Assembly (NCBI GenBank): GCA_964650525.1
Contig: CAZYUA010000019.1
Coordinates: 1 to 64,000, forward strand
From: UBA1413 sp964650525
GTDB taxonomy: Bacteria > Bacteroidota > Bacteroidia > Bacteroidales > Prolixibacteraceae
DNA length: 64,000 nt
Direction: 5' to 3'
The position numbers were made by a program, and so were the translations under genes. Below are positions 24,610 through 33,557 of this stretch, one piece after another. Below the pieces are notes generated by a model that made no database searches, was not told the DNA's origin, and saw only the letters and a list, made by a program, of their open reading frames with translations. Numbering within the stretch: the first letter of the stretch is position 1; every line of letters begins with the position of its first letter.

Positions 24610-25539
24610 TCAGTAGACAGGGTACGCATCCTTCCCGGGAAGATCCAGAAGATAGGTTTTCCCTTCTTTGTTGGTGAGCTTGTTCTCGCGGAGCCATGGA
24701 TTGTAATATTTCAGAGTTTTATAAGAAATCCCCTGGTTTGCTGCAAAAACAGCAAAGTCATCCACCGGGCCGGAGACCTCCGTTTTTCTGGTTTTCAGGA
24801 GGGGGTATTTCTCTTGTTCAGCAATTTGGAAGCCAAAATCGGCCGGGGTTTCGAGAATCAGTTTTATGCTGAGGATGCGAAAGAGGTACCGTTCAGTCTC
24901 CTCGGCGAGCAGAAGGTCGAAATAGTTGCGGGTTCTCTGCCGTTCAGTTTGTTTATCGATGGCTCCGAAACCGGCATTATAGGCAGCGGCCACCAGTGGC
25001 CAGCTGCCATATTTCCTGTAACCGTATTGCAGGTAGCGGCAGGCTGCGCGGGTTGCTTTTTCGGGGTGGTACCGTTCATCCACTTCCGGGGTTACTTCGA
25101 GTCCGTATTCGGCGGCTGTGGATTTCATGAACTGCCAGAGGCCTGCCGCCCCGGCCGGAGATAACGCTCTGGGGTTCAGGCTGCTCTCAGCCACCATCAG
25201 GTACCGGAAGTCGGCCGGAACCCCTGCTTCGGCCAGGATGGGATCCACGATACTGAAATACCGGGGAGCCAGTTTGATCATGCGGATGGTCTGGGAATGA
25301 AAATAGGCATTGACGAGCATTTCCCTCTCCAGATTTTCGTAAATGCCAAACCGTTCCAGGGGCACCTTTTCGCCCATGAAACTCAGGGAATCAGGCATGG
25401 GGGGCAACTTCCACATCATGGCAGGTTCATCCGGACGATCATTCCGTACTTCCTCCTTCAATTTCAGGCCGCAGGTGGCCAGCAATACCATCGCGGCAAC
25501 CAACATAAGGGCTGCCAGGGGAATCCATTTTGTTTTCAT
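24610..25539 (-). CDS. Lytic transglycosylase (MltD/Slt type)
   Basis: A 309-residue envelope enzyme cleaving the glycan strands of peptidoglycan. The N-terminus is a hydrophobic signal or anchor (about 5-22) followed by Cys23; the preceding LLAT is not an ideal lipobox, so lipoprotein status is open. The SLT domain has the catalytic Glu118 in MVAESSLNPRALSPAGAAGLWQF and the later AAAYNAGFGAI. The C-terminal 40 residues look like a degenerate LysM fragment. No full LysM repeats follow, so it is shorter than classic MltD. Confidence 0.88.
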   Translation of the reverse strand: MKTKWIPLAALMLVAAMVLLATCGLKLKEEVRNDRPDEPAMMWKLPPMPDSLSFMGEKVPLERFGIYENLEREMLVNAYFHSQTIRMIKLAPRYFSIVDPILAEAGVPADFRYLMVAESSLNPRALSPAGAAGLWQFMKSTAAEYGLEVTPEVDERYHPEKATRAACRYLQYGYRKYGSWPLVAAAYNAGFGAIDKQTERQRTRNYFDLLLAEETERYLFRILSIKLILETPADFGFQIAEQEKYPLLKTRKTEVSGPVDDFAVFAANQGISYKTLKYYNPWLRENKLTNKEGKTYLLDLPGKDAYPVY

Positions 25540-25558
25540 ACCGTAGTTTTAGGCACTG

Positions 25559-25566
25559 CAAAGATA
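25559..25566 (-). promoter_or_regulatory. -7 box TATCTTTG upstream of transglycosylase gene
   Basis: Exact TAnnTTTG on the minus strand, 19 bp from the ATG at 25539. No clear -33 element is seen. Confidence 0.5.
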
Positions 25567-25688
25567 ATTTTTTTAAGCTAAAGGCTGGGAATTCCAAGTC
25601 CGGGTCAAAGGCCTGGAGCCCACAAAATAAGGGGGCCAGCGAAGGAGATGCCGGGGTTTGCCTGGTCAGGGCGGCTCCCGAAAACAGG

Positions 25689-25720
25689 GAAGTCCGCACA
25701 GGCCTGCCTGTGCGGACTTC
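25689..25720 (-). terminator. Strong hairpin after the serpin gene
   Basis: GAAGTCCGCACAGGC (25689-25703) and GCCTGTGCGGACTTC (25706-25720) pair perfectly over 15 bp with a 2-base gap, giving effectively a 14-bp stem and 4-base loop. It lies 20 bp past the serpin stop. On the minus strand it is followed by CCTGTTTTC, a weak T-tract, so it is a likely transcription terminator for the serpin message. Confidence 0.7.
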
Positions 25721-25740
25721 ACCGGGCTGAAACAAACAGG

Positions 25741-26991
25741 TCAGTCGTATTGCGGGGAATTCATCTCGCCGATAAAGAGCACGGCTCCCGTGTTTCTTTC
25801 GGTGATGGCAAAAAGGAACGGGCGATCCACATTGAAATAGATCTTTTCCGGCTGGTCACCCGGAATACTGGTGGTATACATCCCCACAGCAGTCACCGCT
25901 GCTGCTTCGGTACCGTTTTCATTCACATCGACGAAGGTCTTGTGAATCACATACCCGATGTAAAGATCAGACTGTTTGGTGATACCCGAAAAATCGGCCA
26001 CATAGGGCGTGAAGGCCGAGGTCATACCCATCAAAGAAAGAATCTCGTTCAGGGTCATTGTCCAGCTGAATTTAAAACGCGGCATCCTGACCACCACATG
26101 GTTCTCCGTTTTAAACCCTTTCATCCAGTTATTCCAGTTGTCGCTGCTCATGGCCGCCACGACCTCATCGGTCGACTTGCCGGAATGGGGCAGCAATACC
26201 GTCATCTGGTACTGTCCTTGTCCGTAGGGAAGGTTTACAGCACTGAACAGGTTGTTGGTTGTGTATTCCAGGGCGGTTTCCAATTTCATGGTGGCAACCT
26301 CCCTCTGCAAACCGTCGCCGGTTCTGAAAGGCAGGGAGTGGGTATCCTGATCGCCGAACCTGGTTTTCCAGATTCCATTGAAATAGACCGCATTCAGGAG
26401 TACCATCACCAGGTCGGCTTCTATCTGGTCGATGATGGTGGGGATCTTTCCGTGGGTTTTTTCTGACACCCAACCGTTGATGACCTTCAGTGCTGCAGCA
26501 GGTGAGCTGAAATCCAGGGGATTGACGACTGCATCATAATATTCGCGGTTTACCGATACGAAATCGTCATCGACCTTCAGCAACTGACTGTAATAGATGG
26601 CATTGGCAATTTCGAGTTTTACTTCCGGGTCGGCCGATTGTAGTGCCTGCACCAGGGCCTGGTGTGCCTTGTTGATCTGTTCGGTGGTCAGTCCGTAGAG
26701 CTTCAGGGTTTTCTCCATATCCTTTCTGGTCTCGCCGGCAGCGCCGTTGTAAGTCATGGCCAGGGCCAGGGAAACACTCAGCGGGGAAATCATGGTATTG
26801 TCGTTCACGCCTGCCCGGGCGGTGATCTTTTGGAAGAGTTCCAGCCCGAATTGGTTATCCGCTTCAATCAGCTGAGCCGATTTCTCCGGCAGGTTTTTTA
26901 AATCAACCGGAATACCCGCCTCTTGTTTCTGGCACCCCAGGACTGCTGCAAGTAAAAACAGGGTGCCAAACAGTGTTGTCATTGTATTCAT
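25741..26991 (-). CDS. Serpin-family lipoprotein protease inhibitor
   Basis: A 416-residue serpin, a suicide inhibitor of serine or cysteine proteases, probably tethered to the outer membrane: the signal peptide ends in a lipobox LAAVLGC with Cys20. The full fold is present, from NTMISPLSVSLALAMTYNGA to the C-terminal RPFLFAITERNTGAVLFIGE. The hinge (G360-TEAAAVTAV) is alanine-rich, as in inhibitory serpins. Counting from Gly360 as P15, the scissile bond falls at Thr374-Ser375, which suggests an elastase-like or other protease target rather than trypsin. It is monocistronic, with its own promoter and hairpin. Confidence 0.93.
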   Translation of the reverse strand: MNTMTTLFGTLFLLAAVLGCQKQEAGIPVDLKNLPEKSAQLIEADNQFGLELFQKITARAGVNDNTMISPLSVSLALAMTYNGAAGETRKDMEKTLKLYGLTTEQINKAHQALVQALQSADPEVKLEIANAIYYSQLLKVDDDFVSVNREYYDAVVNPLDFSSPAAALKVINGWVSEKTHGKIPTIIDQIEADLVMVLLNAVYFNGIWKTRFGDQDTHSLPFRTGDGLQREVATMKLETALEYTTNNLFSAVNLPYGQGQYQMTVLLPHSGKSTDEVVAAMSSDNWNNWMKGFKTENHVVVRMPRFKFSWTMTLNEILSLMGMTSAFTPYVADFSGITKQSDLYIGYVIHKTFVDVNENGTEAAAVTAVGMYTTSIPGDQPEKIYFNVDRPFLFAITERNTGAVLFIGEMNSPQYD

Positions 26992-27039
26992 TGTATTCGT
27001 TGTTTACTATGTGAATATTCTGATGGTATGATTTACAGG

Positions 27040-27072
27040 CAAAGGTAACAGGTTTCCTGCCACCACCGGCAA
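27040..27072 (-). promoter_or_regulatory. Promoter for the serpin gene (TTG, TACCTTTG)
   Basis: On the minus strand, TTG at 27072-27070 and TACCTTTG at 27047-27040 are 22 bp apart. The -7 box ends 48 bp before the serpin ATG. Confidence 0.6.
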
Positions 27073-27294
27073 TCCCGCAGGGCCCCTTTTGTGAAAAGGT
27101 GAGATTCTGCGTTGCAGCGATCGTCGGTACCTGTTGTCTTTTTCCGAAGACGAAAGAGGGAAGGCTTGGGTTGCGCACGAATTTCATGAAATGACGCAAC
27201 CTTTGGTGCCCTGGAATCATCTTCTTAACCGTGCAGAGCCGTTTGTGAATCATCCTGTACGGTATGTTTAAGGATAATCGCCGGTAATTATCTT

Positions 27295-27302
27295 TACTTT
27301 TG
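27295..27302 (+). promoter_or_regulatory. -7 box TACTTTTG upstream of the sigma factor gene
   Basis: Exact TAnnTTTG match 22 bp before the TTG start at 27325. No -33 TTG is visible; a sigma-specific -33 is possible if the factor regulates itself. Confidence 0.5.
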
Positions 27303-27324
27303 GGAAAAATATCAGGAAGCCGCA

Positions 27325-27885
27325 TTGGAAGACTTCAGGGAAATAATAGACGGGTGCATTTCGGGGGATAACCGGGCCCGCGAGAAACTCTATAAGACGA
27401 TGGCTCCGAAGATGTTTGGGGTTTGTTTGCGGTATGCCAAAGACCGTTCAGAGGCGGAAGACAGCCTGCAGGACGGGTTCATCAAGGTCTTTACAACGGT
27501 GAAGGATTTCCGGCATGAGGGTTCTTTTGAAGGCTGGGTGAGGAGGATCATGGTTACCACCTCGATCGACAGGTGGCGGAACAACCGGAAACTTCACCTG
27601 GTCGATGAGATGAGGAAATATGATCAGCCTTCGGGTGAAAACAAAGCCCTGACCGATTTGCCGGCCGAGGAGCTGATCGCAGTAATTCAGGAACTGCCGC
27701 CCCAATACCGGACGGTTTTTAACCTGTACGTGATGGATGGATACAACCATGCGGAGATAAGCCAGGCACTGGGAATTTCGGAAGGAGCCTCCAAGTCGGA
27801 TCTCTCCCGGGCCCGTGCGATCTTACGGAAGAAGCTGGAGTCGCGGTACGATGGCATCAAAAAAAACAGGAACTATTCGATATGA
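27325..27885 (+). CDS. RNA polymerase sigma-70 factor, ECF-like
   Basis: A 186-residue group 4 sigma factor. Region 2 (KMFGVCLRYAKDRSEAEDSLQDGFIKVF and GWVRRIMVTTSIDRWR) and region 4 (ELPPQYRTVFNLYVMDGYNHAEISQALGISEGASKSDLSRAR) are both intact. The likely start is TTG at 27325, which aligns with relatives and fits the -7 box; no ATG is available upstream. The stop overlaps the start of the next gene (ATGA), which encodes a membrane protein with a sigma-associated N-terminus, so the pair is probably a signalling unit. Confidence 0.9.
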   Translation: MEDFREIIDGCISGDNRAREKLYKTMAPKMFGVCLRYAKDRSEAEDSLQDGFIKVFTTVKDFRHEGSFEGWVRRIMVTTSIDRWRNNRKLHLVDEMRKYDQPSGENKALTDLPAEELIAVIQELPPQYRTVFNLYVMDGYNHAEISQALGISEGASKSDLSRARAILRKKLESRYDGIKKNRNYSI

Positions 27886-29261
27886 CGGACGACGATCACA
27901 AGCTGGATGCGCTATTCCTGAGCAAGCTGGAAGAGTACTCGCCCGGGCTTCCGGAGCAGGCCTGGGACAACATTCTTTCGGGGCTTGAGCGGTCGGGGAG
28001 GATTCGCCGGCTAAAGGCTCTCCGTTGGGCTGCTGCGGCAGCGGTGCTGGTGTTTGCCCTGGGTACGGGTTTGTGGATCCAGGGGCTGCTGGAACAGCCT
28101 GCCAACCCCGAAGCGGCCATTCCGGTCTCCGGGGAGAGGAGCTCCCCAACCCTTCCTTCCCAGACAGAAACGGCGGAAACCCTCCGGGATGCGGCAAGGC
28201 CAAGACTTGCTGCCGGGAAACCCATTTCTGCGAACCAGGCCATGATCCCCGCCACCCTTTCCGCCGGCATAACACCCGATGCGGAAAAGCCGGTGCACCA
28301 GCGCATCACCCTGCAATCCCTGCAGCGGCTCCCGGGGCTCCTTCCTGTCGAAGATGCGGCGGAAATTCCGGAAATGGCTGCCCTGAGCCTGCCCGGCACC
28401 CGCTCGTCGGAGAGAAGCTCACTTTCCGGCGCCTTCCCCGCTTCAGTTGTCCCCACCCGGCCGGGAAAAACCGCTCCGGCCAAAGAATCCTGGAAAGTGG
28501 GGCTTCAGGTTCAGCCTGCCTATGCTTCCTATTCAGCCTCCTATTCAGACGATTACGGCGTTCCGGCTTCGGCGGGAGACCCCTCACGGCTGGCTTCCCT
28601 GGGCGGGGGAGTGACGGTACAGTACCAGGCGTCGCCGCGATGGCGTCTCGAGAGCGGCCTCAATTACTTCCAGGCTTCCGGGGAAACCGGCCAGCAGGGA
28701 GGGATCTTCGCCCTCAACCAAATGGATGCTGCTCCCGGCGAAGGACTGAAGTACTACAGCTCTGCCGTGTCGCTCGATAACGGCAGCCTCGCCATGAACA
28801 GCACAGCCGGCATTATCCGGTTCAGTACCACCCCACCAAATGCCAGCCTCATCACCTCTCCGGAAACCAGCTTCAGCATGAATACGGCCCTGCTTTCCCC
28901 CGGTGAATTTACCCAGGTGTTCGATTTTATGGAGATACCCCTCACCGTCCGCTACCAGCTTCTGGATGGGGCCATCGACGTGGAAATCTTCAGCGGCATC
29001 AATACCAACCTGCTTTTTGGCAATAAGGTGTATATGGATAACCTGTCGGGACGGCGCGACATTGGTACTACCCGCGACATTTCCACGTTTAGTTTCTCCG
29101 GGCTCGCCGGTATGGGCTTCAGTGCCCCCATTGCCGGCAATTTCTCCTTTTCGCTGGAACCGCGGGCCAGCTATTTCCTGAGTTCGCTGAACCATAGCGG
29201 CGAAGTGGATTTCCGCCCCTGGAGGATCGCCGTGTTTTCAGGAATCAGCTACCAGTTTTGA
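27882..29261 (+). CDS. Membrane-anchored beta-barrel-like protein coupled to a sigma factor
   Basis: A 459-residue protein of a type common in Bacteroidota after ECF sigma genes. It begins with a short cytoplasmic segment (LDALFLSKLEEYSPGLPEQAW) like that of anti-sigma or sigma-partner proteins, one membrane helix (about 46-66), a Pro/Ser/Ala-rich disordered stretch (about 70-205), and a C-terminal domain (about 205-459) of alternating beta strands resembling outer-membrane beta-barrels, ending in YQF. The strand-rich part has no obvious second signal. It could span the envelope and carry outer-membrane status to the sigma factor; this is inference. Confidence 0.72.
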   Translation: MTDDDHKLDALFLSKLEEYSPGLPEQAWDNILSGLERSGRIRRLKALRWAAAAAVLVFALGTGLWIQGLLEQPANPEAAIPVSGERSSPTLPSQTETAETLRDAARPRLAAGKPISANQAMIPATLSAGITPDAEKPVHQRITLQSLQRLPGLLPVEDAAEIPEMAALSLPGTRSSERSSLSGAFPASVVPTRPGKTAPAKESWKVGLQVQPAYASYSASYSDDYGVPASAGDPSRLASLGGGVTVQYQASPRWRLESGLNYFQASGETGQQGGIFALNQMDAAPGEGLKYYSSAVSLDNGSLAMNSTAGIIRFSTTPPNASLITSPETSFSMNTALLSPGEFTQVFDFMEIPLTVRYQLLDGAIDVEIFSGINTNLLFGNKVYMDNLSGRRDIGTTRDISTFSFSGLAGMGFSAPIAGNFSFSLEPRASYFLSSLNHSGEVDFRPWRIAVFSGISYQF

Positions 29262-29346
29262 AAAACAACACCCTTCTCCCGGGAAAAAAAGTGATCCACG
29301 CAACCGGAAGGCCTTCTTTTCCTTCATAGGGTAAAACAGAAACACC

Positions 29347-30162
29347 ATGAACAAAACCCTTCTTCTGGCTGCTGCCCTGCTGCTGGCATTTGCCTCCCGC
29401 GGACAATCCGCTGCCCCCACCCTGCCCGACCGGTATGAAAAAGGAATTGTCTACCTGAAAAACGGATCGGTATTGAAAGGGAAATATCTCTTTTCGGACG
29501 ACCTCCGGAAACTGCGGTTGCTGTCTGGGAAAAACAGCTGGGTTTTCAACATGGAGGAGGTGGACCGGATTTCCGGGATAGGACCGGTGGGTAGCCCGCA
29601 ACCCGGACAGCCCTTCACGGCGGTCGAAAACCCGAAATGGTATAACCTCACTGAAATAGGCATCCTGGCCGGCCACAACGAAAACAACCAGCCCGCCCCC
29701 CTGGTGTTCTCCAGTTCCCTGAATTACCAGTTTCTCAAAAAACTCTCTGCCGGTGCGGGTGTGGGGGTGGAATTCATGCGGGAGACCTACCTGCCGGTGA
29801 CTGTCAATCTGCAGTATAAAGTGCGCACGGCAGGATGGACCCCTTTCCTGAGCATGACCGCAGGCTACCAGGTAGCCATCGAAGACTCCCGGACCACCTA
29901 TTACGACGTGGTGCCCGAGAATGTTACCTACGACTATATTTGGTTGCCCGGCCAACCGGTCAGCCAGATCCCCTTGAAAGCACAAGGAGGACTCCTGCTC
30001 CACCCTTCCTTCGGAATCCTTAAACACTCCTGGCAGGGCATGGGGATGAGCCTCTCCTTCGGGTACCGGTTTCATCAGCTCCGGTATAAGGCTTCCGACG
30101 ACTACACCATGCTGGTCGACTATAACCGCCTTTCCCTGAAACTGGGATTGGTTATTTTTTAA
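29347..30162 (+). CDS. Secreted outer-membrane beta-barrel protein
   Basis: A 271-residue exported protein with a clear signal peptide (1-20, cleavage after ASRGQS). Residues 33-75 (GIVYLKNGSVLKGKYLF ... FNMEEVDRI) belong to a small domain often found at the N-terminus of Bacteroidota envelope proteins, usually with a KNGS..GxI pattern. The rest is alternating beta strands ending in a terminal Phe, as in outer-membrane barrels. Function unknown. It follows the sigma-coupled protein with an 85-bp gap and may be in its transcript. Confidence 0.7.
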   Translation: MNKTLLLAAALLLAFASRGQSAAPTLPDRYEKGIVYLKNGSVLKGKYLFSDDLRKLRLLSGKNSWVFNMEEVDRISGIGPVGSPQPGQPFTAVENPKWYNLTEIGILAGHNENNQPAPLVFSSSLNYQFLKKLSAGAGVGVEFMRETYLPVTVNLQYKVRTAGWTPFLSMTAGYQVAIEDSRTTYYDVVPENVTYDYIWLPGQPVSQIPLKAQGGLLLHPSFGILKHSWQGMGMSLSFGYRFHQLRYKASDDYTMLVDYNRLSLKLGLVIF

Positions 30163-30292
30163 TAACATGCAAACCGGAACCAGAAACGATTTCCCGGCCG
30201 ACCAAGGGGTTCGCTTATACGCTGGCTTTGGATGGTATTGCAACCCATATTTCCTCACAACCAATTGTAAACCAATTATTTAATACCGAACC

Positions 30293-31591
30293 ATGAACAA
30301 AAAAATGGTAAAGAGTATCCGGATCTGGGTAGTGGCTCTGACGAGCCTCGTCACCGCTTCGTGTATGGACCGCTATGTGGAAGTATTCACCGCCAATTCG
30401 CCCGTTTACATGAGTTACGAAGACCTGCGGGTGGCTGTAAAGAAAAGTGAATCGCGCGATCTTATAAACCCCGGAAAGATATACTTTAAAGACAACTTTC
30501 TTTTTGTGGTCGAAGAACTGAAGGGCGTCCACCTCATCGACCTGGCCACCCCTTCCAATCCCCGGAATACAGGATTTATCGAAATCCCGGGATGCATGGA
30601 TATCGCGATCAAAAACCAGGTTCTCTTTGCCGATAGTTACATAGATCTGGTGGCCATAGACATTTCCAGCCACAGCAACATCCGGGAGGTTGCCCGGGTC
30701 GAAAAGGTTTTCCCCTATACAGTACCCCCTGCAGGAAACGGGGGCCGCATGGCCGAGGTGGATCAAGAAAAGGGGGTCGTTATTGACTGGGAAATCAAAA
30801 AAGTACGGCAGGAAATGGAACCCGTGTATTACCCGGTATACCCCACCTGGAAAAATTATACAGAAATGGACATGTCCCATTTCAGCACCCAGTCAGGGGG
30901 TGGCGGAGCCGCAGGAAGCACCTTTGGTATCGGGGGATCGATGGCCCGGTTCGGGTTGTACGGCGATAACCTCTATGCTGTCGATGACCACATCGTTTAT
31001 ATGTTCGACGTGACCGATGCGGCTGCTCCCTTCAGCATCGGGAAGGAGAGCGTGGGCTTCGGCGTGGAAACCATGTTCATCTACGGACAGCACATGTTTT
31101 TGGGAACCACCACCGGCATGCGGATCTACAGCCTTGCCATCCCCTCCTCTCCGGTCTTTGTCTCCAATTTCGTACACACCACCAGTTGCGATCCCGTAGT
31201 CATTGCAGACGGATATGCCTACATCACCCTGCGGGGTGGCACCATATGCAACAGCACCATCAACCGGCTCGATGTGGTTCGTCTTTCCGATGACCTGAAA
31301 AACAACTACCTGGTGGCGCAATATCCTATGACAGGCCCCTATGGCCTGGGAATTGACGGCGATATTCTCTTTGTATGCGACGGGGAGGCGGGACTCAAAG
31401 TCTTCAATGCAGCCGATAAAACCAACATCACCGGCAATCGCATCAAAACTTTCAAAGACATCCGTACGTACGACGTGATTCCGGTAAACGGATACCTCTT
31501 CATGATCGGTGACCAGGGATTTTATCTGTACGACTATAGCAATCTGGAAGATATCAAACAGATAGGGCATATCCCGGTGGTGAAAAAATGA
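30293..31591 (+). CDS. LVIVD-repeat surface lipoprotein
   Basis: A 432-residue lipoprotein: signal peptide with lipobox LVTASC and Cys24. The body is a series of beta-propeller-like repeats of the LVIVD type, seen as VHLIDLATPSNP, DLVAIDISSHSN, VYMFDVTDAAAP, MRIYSLAIPSSP, LKVFNAADKTN and FYLYDYSNLEDI, each ending in a turn with D/S-x-x-N/P. A Gly/Ser-rich insert (about 200-215) breaks the series. Such proteins are exposed at the cell surface; ligand unknown. It lies 130 bp after the preceding barrel gene on the same strand. Confidence 0.82.
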   Translation: MNKKMVKSIRIWVVALTSLVTASCMDRYVEVFTANSPVYMSYEDLRVAVKKSESRDLINPGKIYFKDNFLFVVEELKGVHLIDLATPSNPRNTGFIEIPGCMDIAIKNQVLFADSYIDLVAIDISSHSNIREVARVEKVFPYTVPPAGNGGRMAEVDQEKGVVIDWEIKKVRQEMEPVYYPVYPTWKNYTEMDMSHFSTQSGGGGAAGSTFGIGGSMARFGLYGDNLYAVDDHIVYMFDVTDAAAPFSIGKESVGFGVETMFIYGQHMFLGTTTGMRIYSLAIPSSPVFVSNFVHTTSCDPVVIADGYAYITLRGGTICNSTINRLDVVRLSDDLKNNYLVAQYPMTGPYGLGIDGDILFVCDGEAGLKVFNAADKTNITGNRIKTFKDIRTYDVIPVNGYLFMIGDQGFYLYDYSNLEDIKQIGHIPVVKK

Positions 31592-31841
31592 CAGGTTCAA
31601 GTGACCGCCGGGTTCATGAAGATCCCGGCAGGAACCGGGAAACACACTCACCGGCCGGCAGAAGACACAGAGGTCGGGGGATGCACCACCATGGGCCCTT
31701 CTCTGCCCTGGGTGGTTGTAACCGGCTCAGAGAAAAAGCCTTAACCCTTCCTTATAACCCTCCCGGTCCTGACGCCCTCCTTGCCGGACACGCTGCGGGT
31801 AACCGGAGGTTTGGTTTCCCAAAAAGGAGCAGGACCCTGCA

Positions 31842-33164
31842 CTAAAGGTGTTCGTTCAGCAGTTTGTCGCTCAGGGTCTGAAGGGTTGACTGCTTGTGCG
31901 GGGTGGGTACCAGCACGGAAATGTTGTAGCGGCTGCCCCCGTAAGAGATCATACGGATGGGGATGCCGTCGAGGGCATTGAAAACCCGGGAGGCAAAACC
32001 GGTTTCTTCGCGGATAATGTCGCCCACGATACAGACAATGCTCATCTCCTCATCCACCTCCACCTCCCCGAAAGCGACCAGTTCCCTGCAAATCTCCTCC
32101 AGGTAGGTACTGTTATCTATGGTAAGGGAGACGGCAACCTCGGAAGTGGAAATCATATCGATGGGGGTTTTGAACCGTTCAAAGATTTCGAAGACCCGTT
32201 TCAGGAAGCCGTAAGCCATGAGCATGCGTCCCGACCTGATTTTGATGGCGGTAATGCCGTCTTTGGCAGCTACGGCTTTGATGCCCCCTTCACCCGGGCT
32301 GTTGCTGATCAGGGTACCACTGTCGGAGGGGTTCAGGGTGTTCTTCAACCGCACCGGAATATGGTACTGCCGGGCAGGTTGGACGGTCTGGGGGTGCAGT
32401 ATCTTGGCCCCGAAATAGGCAAGTTCCGCAGCTTCGAGGAACGAAAGCTGTTCTATTTTCCGGGTGTTGGTCACAAATCGGGGATCGTTGTTACGGAACC
32501 CGTCGATATCGCTCCAGATCTGGATCTCCCCGGCCTCCAGTGCCGCCCCGACCAGGGATGCGGTATAATCGCTGCCCCCTCTCTCCAGGTTGTCGATGTC
32601 GCCCTTCCTGTTCCGGCAGATAAAACCCTGGGTAATATAGTAATCAGCAGCAGGCGCATTGCTCATCCATTCCGAGAGAAGGGTCCGGATGGCCGCCAGA
32701 TCGGCCGACCGGTTCTCATCAATACGCATGAAATCCAGGGCCGGCATCAGGATAGCCCGGTACCCGTTCTCCTGCATCAGCAGATGAAACAACTGCGTGG
32801 ACAGAAGTTCCCCCTGTGCGAGGATGCTGTTGCCTCTGTTTCCATCATAGGGAACCCCTGCCAGCGAACGGAGCAGGCCGAAGACATCCCGTATGACCTC
32901 TTTTCCCTTTTCCTGCGCATCCTTCCCGGTATAGAGAGCCTCCGGAATCTTATCGTATTTTTCTTCCAGAATCCCGATCGCCCGCAACCCCTCTCCGGTT
33001 TGCCGGAGGGACAGGAGCCTGGCAATTTCCACCAGATCGTTGGTTGTTCCCGACATGGCCGATAACACAACAATCTTCGGATTCCCATCGGTGATGATCT
33101 TCATCACCCTTTTCATGTTTTCAGGCGATCCCACGGAGGTGCCGCCAAATTTCCAGACATCCAT
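31842..33164 (-). CDS. Aspartate kinase
   Basis: Phosphorylates aspartate at the head of lysine, threonine and methionine synthesis. The 440-residue monofunctional enzyme starts directly with MDVWKFGGTSVG, has ERGGSDYTASLV for substrate binding, YFGAKILHPQT, and two C-terminal ACT regions (about 290-440) that should give feedback control. No homoserine dehydrogenase domain is fused. ATG 33164 was chosen; the frame is open for 25 codons upstream but these are not family-like. No riboswitch or attenuator was recognised on this strand upstream. Confidence 0.93.
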   Translation of the reverse strand: MDVWKFGGTSVGSPENMKRVMKIITDGNPKIVVLSAMSGTTNDLVEIARLLSLRQTGEGLRAIGILEEKYDKIPEALYTGKDAQEKGKEVIRDVFGLLRSLAGVPYDGNRGNSILAQGELLSTQLFHLLMQENGYRAILMPALDFMRIDENRSADLAAIRTLLSEWMSNAPAADYYITQGFICRNRKGDIDNLERGGSDYTASLVGAALEAGEIQIWSDIDGFRNNDPRFVTNTRKIEQLSFLEAAELAYFGAKILHPQTVQPARQYHIPVRLKNTLNPSDSGTLISNSPGEGGIKAVAAKDGITAIKIRSGRMLMAYGFLKRVFEIFERFKTPIDMISTSEVAVSLTIDNSTYLEEICRELVAFGEVEVDEEMSIVCIVGDIIREETGFASRVFNALDGIPIRMISYGGSRYNISVLVPTPHKQSTLQTLSDKLLNEHL

Positions 33165-33348
33165 CCCTATTCTTATAATGAAATGAAAATTTTCCGGCCG
33201 TAAATATGACAATTTTCTGCAATTTCCAGGAGTTGTCACGATAATCCGCTACAACTGTGATAAGATTTAAGATCAACTTTAGAAAAACCTGCCCTGTAAT
33301 TAAGTTAAAGGAAAATTTTTGTATCTTAGAAAGAAATAACCCAAAGGG

Positions 33349-33444
33349 ATGAACCTTCACCTTGTTTCCGAAGTGGCTTCTGCAACCGGATACAGCAACC
33401 CTGCCTATATTACATTACAAATGCAATATTTAATCCGTTGCTAA
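33349..33444 (+). CDS. Possible 31-residue small protein
   Basis: An ATG-initiated frame of 31 codons beginning MNLHLVSEVASATGYS, ending at a TAA 25 bp before an apparent terminator hairpin. AAAGGG precedes the ATG and a box TATCTTAG (33322-33329), one base from the -7 consensus, lies 19 bp upstream. The peptide has no recognisable family and is not rich in one amino acid, so a leader peptide is not clear. Existence as a real gene is doubtful; a small RNA is the alternative. Confidence 0.25.
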   Translation: MNLHLVSEVASATGYSNPAYITLQMQYLIRC

Positions 33445-33469
33445 CAAAATATTTTTCATTTCTCATGAG

Positions 33470-33495
33470 AAACGGCAACCGGAGGCTGTTTTTTT
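33470..33495 (+). terminator. Intrinsic terminator, plus strand
   Basis: AAACGGC (33470-33476) pairs with GCTGTTT (33485-33491) over 7 bp with one G:U pair and an 8-base loop, and four more T follow. No annotated plus-strand gene ends here, which is why a small transcript upstream is suspected. Confidence 0.5.
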
Positions 33496-33496
33496 G

Positions 33497-33525
33497 TTGT
33501 CGGGTTGTCGGGTTATCGGGTTGTC
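33497..33525. repeat. Tandem 8-mer TTGTCGGG
   Basis: Three copies (the third is TTATCGGG) and a partial fourth. A simple slippage repeat of the sort scattered in intergenic DNA; length may vary between strains. Confidence 0.6.
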
Positions 33526-33557
33526 TTTTTAGCGCTGAAAGTGCGAAATATGGGTAG

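Larger units (their letters stand above)
26992..27324. other. Divergent intergenic region, serpin / sigma factor
   Basis: This 333-bp gap between two divergent genes holds promoter boxes for each (listed separately) and no gene. An open frame of 140 codons on the minus strand crosses the promoters and runs into the serpin start in another frame; it was judged spurious. Confidence 0.6.

Noticed and set aside
25689..25720. End of a mobile element
   Set aside because: The perfect hairpin lies just past the serpin stop and behaves like a terminator; no second copy or transposase was seen.
31896..33065. 389-codon open frame antisense to the aspartate kinase gene
   Set aside because: Covers a clear aspartate kinase and has no family resemblance.
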